Program-made: the position numbers and the translations under genes
DNA from: Verrucomicrobiota bacterium
GTDB taxonomy: Bacteria; Verrucomicrobiota; Verrucomicrobiia; Limisphaerales; JAGWYX01
DNA: 8,096 bases
Reading direction: 5' to 3'
NCBI GenBank assembly: GCA_018969165.1
Contig: JAGWYX010000132.1
Coordinates: 1-8,096 of the forward strand
Notes under the pieces: model-generated
What the model saw: the letters and a program-made list of their open reading frames with translations, nothing else
The model's database searches: none
What the model was told of the DNA's origin: nothing
In this document: piece after piece, positions 6,738-8,096 of the stretch
Layout: each line of letters starts with the position of its first letter
Position numbering within the stretch: position 1 is the stretch's first letter

Positions 6738-6757
6738 GTTTGCTTTATTGCGGCAGC

Positions 6758-7513
6758 ATGTTTTTGCGCCAGCGGTCCGCGCAAGCAGAAAATTTCGACC
6801 AACTCGCCCGGCGTCAGTCTGAGACCCTGCTGGCCTTCCGCGACCTGGACCGGCTCAACGCGGTCTTTCGCCACAGCGATCCGTTCCGCGTCACCCTGCC
6901 CAGATGGCTGGGGCCGGCGCGTTGCGAGCGACTGGAAATCCTGGACCTGGGCGCGGGGACGGCCCGGCTGGGGCAACGACTGACCGCCTGGGCAGGGCAG
7001 CGCGGCTGGCGCTGGCGATTCACCAACCTGGACCTCAACCGCTACGCCCTGGAACTTGGGGCGGCACCGCGCGCGGTCAGCGGATCGGCCCTGGCGTTGC
7101 CCTTCGAAAACGGGAGTTTCGATCTGGTGATCGCCTCCCAGATGACGCATCACCTGGCGACGGAGGCCCTGGTCGCCCACCTGCGTGAGGCCTGGCGCGT
7201 CACGCGGGACGCGGTCCTGCTTTGCGATCTCCACCGCAACGGGGGCCTCTACGTCCTGGTCTGGCTGCTGGGCCGCTTCCTCTGCGCCCACAGCCCGACG
7301 TGCGCCGACGCCCTGATCTCGGTCCGGCGCGGATTCCGGATCGGCGAATGGCATGCGGCGGCGCGAGCGGCTGGTCTCACGGAAGCGCGGGTGTGGTTGT
7401 ATTGGGGGGCGCGCATCGTGCTGCAGGCCCGGAAACACGGGCAAACCGCCAACGCATCCAGCGCCACGTGTCCACCAGCGGACGGACTTTGCTCGAGCCA
7501 GTCCCGTAAATGA
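6758..7513 (+). CDS. Class I SAM-dependent methyltransferase
   Basis: The product is 251 aa. SAM-binding motif I is ILDLGAGTARLG (61-72), the acidic end of the next strand is in NLDLN (D92), and the motif ALPFENGSFDLVIASQ (113-128) is followed by HHL. This is a typical Rossmann methyltransferase of the UbiE-like/Methyltransf_11 type. The start MFLRQRSAQAENFD matches the beginning MxLRQRSxxxExMD that I know from related enzymes, so I chose the ATG at 6758 over the in-frame TTG at 6728, which would overlap the divergent gene. Relatives occur in aryl-polyene, alkylresorcinol and flexirubin-type clusters, where they methylate the aromatic head or a hydroxyl; the acceptor here is inferred. The conserved part ends near RIVLQARK (about 226). 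The last 25 residues are Ser/Thr/Ala-rich and overlap, on the opposite strand, the end of the glycosyltransferase gene. Confidence 0.87.
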   Translation: MFLRQRSAQAENFDQLARRQSETLLAFRDLDRLNAVFRHSDPFRVTLPRWLGPARCERLEILDLGAGTARLGQRLTAWAGQRGWRWRFTNLDLNRYALELGAAPRAVSGSALALPFENGSFDLVIASQMTHHLATEALVAHLREAWRVTRDAVLLCDLHRNGGLYVLVWLLGRFLCAHSPTCADALISVRRGFRIGEWHAAARAAGLTEARVWLYWGARIVLQARKHGQTANASSATCPPADGLCSSQSRK

Positions 7514-8096
7514 CCTGGATTGGGACGAACTCCACCGCATGGCCCGCGGCGGCGAAGGCTACTAATAACTCCGATTCGATCTCGAAATGTTCGGCGGTCA
7601 ACGAAACGCCGGCCCAGGACTGGAGTTTCACCAGGCGGAATCCGCATTGCGAGTCGGCGTACGAAATTCCCGTCAGGTTGGACAGGTGGTGTGTCAGCCA
7701 GCGGTTGGCCCAACGGCGGACGCGCGGCATGGCGGCGGCGGCGCCCAGACGGTCGCCGATGATCAACGGCGTGCCGGACTGCTCGGCGCGGGCCAAGAAT
7801 CTTGGGATATCCCCTGGCGCGTGCTGGCCGTCGCCATCGAGGCTCAGCGCCCACGCAAACCCGCGCTCACGCGCCCGCCGCCACCCGGTCCGCAGCGCGG
7901 CGCCTTTGCCGCGGTTGCGCGGATGTCGCAGCACTTCGGCTCCGGCCGCCGCCGCCGCCGCCGCCGTCGTGTCGGTCGAACCGTCGTCCACCACGATCAC
8001 CGCCGCCAGGTGTGACCGAACGCCTTGCACGACCGCCCCGACGGTTGCGACCTCGTTGAAGCAGGGAATTACCGCGACACATTGGGTTGACCAATC
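7377..8096 (-). CDS. GT2 family glycosyltransferase, DPM1/GtrB-like (5' end cut by window)
   Basis: The frame is open to the right edge, giving 239 residues; the true start is probably only a few codons further out. The edge-proximal part VAVIPCFNE (8-15 on) is the first strand of a GT-A fold. It is followed by VVDDGSTD (35-42), NRGKGAALRTG (61-71), the metal-binding SLDGDGQH (85-92), and then DSQCGFRL, typical of polyprenyl-phosphate glycosyltransferases. The family transfers a sugar from a nucleotide donor to a lipid phosphate or other acceptor at the cytoplasmic face. No C-terminal membrane helices are present, so it looks soluble or peripheral. A GT2 protein is a common member of aryl-polyene-type clusters, which fits the neighbours. 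It starts downstream with respect to that block and is on its own strand, so it could also belong to another pathway. The tail after TWRWMRWR is Pro/Ala-rich and overlaps the methyltransferase gene by 137 bp. A GTG at 8030 is internal and is not the start. Confidence 0.87.
   Translation of the reverse strand, partial: DWSTQCVAVIPCFNEVATVGAVVQGVRSHLAAVIVVDDGSTDTTAAAAAAAGAEVLRHPRNRGKGAALRTGWRRARERGFAWALSLDGDGQHAPGDIPRFLARAEQSGTPLIIGDRLGAAAAMPRVRRWANRWLTHHLSNLTGISYADSQCGFRLVKLQSWAGVSLTAEHFEIESELLVAFAAAGHAVEFVPIQVIYGTGSSKVRPLVDTWRWMRWRFARVSGPAARCAPPNTTTPALP
7945..7965. repeat. (GCC)7 trinucleotide repeat in the glycosyltransferase gene
   Basis: Seven perfect GCC units, read on the minus strand as GCG/GCC alanine codons, encode a run of seven alanines directly after the DDGSTDTT motif. 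In related enzymes this is a helix where alanine is common, so the run is compatible with function. Unit number could vary in whole codons without breaking the frame. Confidence 0.8.

Noticed and set aside
6563..7540. Minus-strand open frame of 325 aa
   Set aside because: It overlaps the methyltransferase antisense and runs out of frame into the small membrane protein. Its product is Gln/Arg/Pro-rich with no motifs.
1..8096. CRISPR arrays, tRNA or rRNA genes, transposases
   Set aside because: There are no regularly spaced direct repeats, no cloverleaf-like segments and no DDE or Tyr-recombinase motifs in any supported frame.

Overview
This is a GC-rich, gene-dense window with short intergenic gaps and few recognisable Shine-Dalgarno sites. 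The protein families and a palindromic intergenic repeat suggest a chromosomal segment of a Gram-negative, LolA-containing bacterium. My best guess is Verrucomicrobiota (Pedosphaera/Limisphaera-like). That placement rests on the look of the proteins and the repeat, not on a marker gene.

Layout. A plus-strand block (2-3962) encodes three things: a 5'-truncated MMPL/RND-type exporter fused in frame to an LpxL/HtrB-like lysophospholipid acyltransferase, a LolA-like periplasmic protein, and a FabZ-type hotdog dehydratase that overlaps lolA by the four bases ATGA. Facing it is a minus-strand AMP-dependent acyl/aryl-CoA ligase-like protein (4094-5362) with an eroded nucleotide-binding loop. From 5363 to the right edge the genes alternate in strand: a conserved-looking protein of unknown function (plus), a small three-helix membrane protein (minus), a SAM-dependent methyltransferase (plus) and a GT2 glycosyltransferase truncated by the right edge (minus). 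The last two overlap tail to tail by 137 bp. No stretch over 150 bp lacks a gene. The gaps hold a palindromic repeat (2690-2768), a possible degenerate relative (about 4041-4075), a hairpin at 6362-6385 and a short divergent promoter region (5363-5427).

How the genes fit together. MMPL exporter, LPLAT, LolA-like protein, hotdog dehydratase, AMP ligase, methyltransferase and GT2 are the accessory set of aryl-polyene / dialkylresorcinol-type (APE/DAR, flexirubin-like) gene clusters. In those clusters a ligase loads an aromatic starter, a type II fatty-acid-like machinery with dehydratases extends it, a methyltransferase decorates it, and an LPLAT, LolA and MMPL protein anchor and move the product to the outer membrane. 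No ketosynthase, ketoreductase or acyl carrier protein is visible. I infer they lie beyond the left edge, upstream of the truncated exporter. The exporter-acyltransferase fusion, the ligase's altered A3 loop and the unknown protein at 5428-6279 are the most distinctive points.
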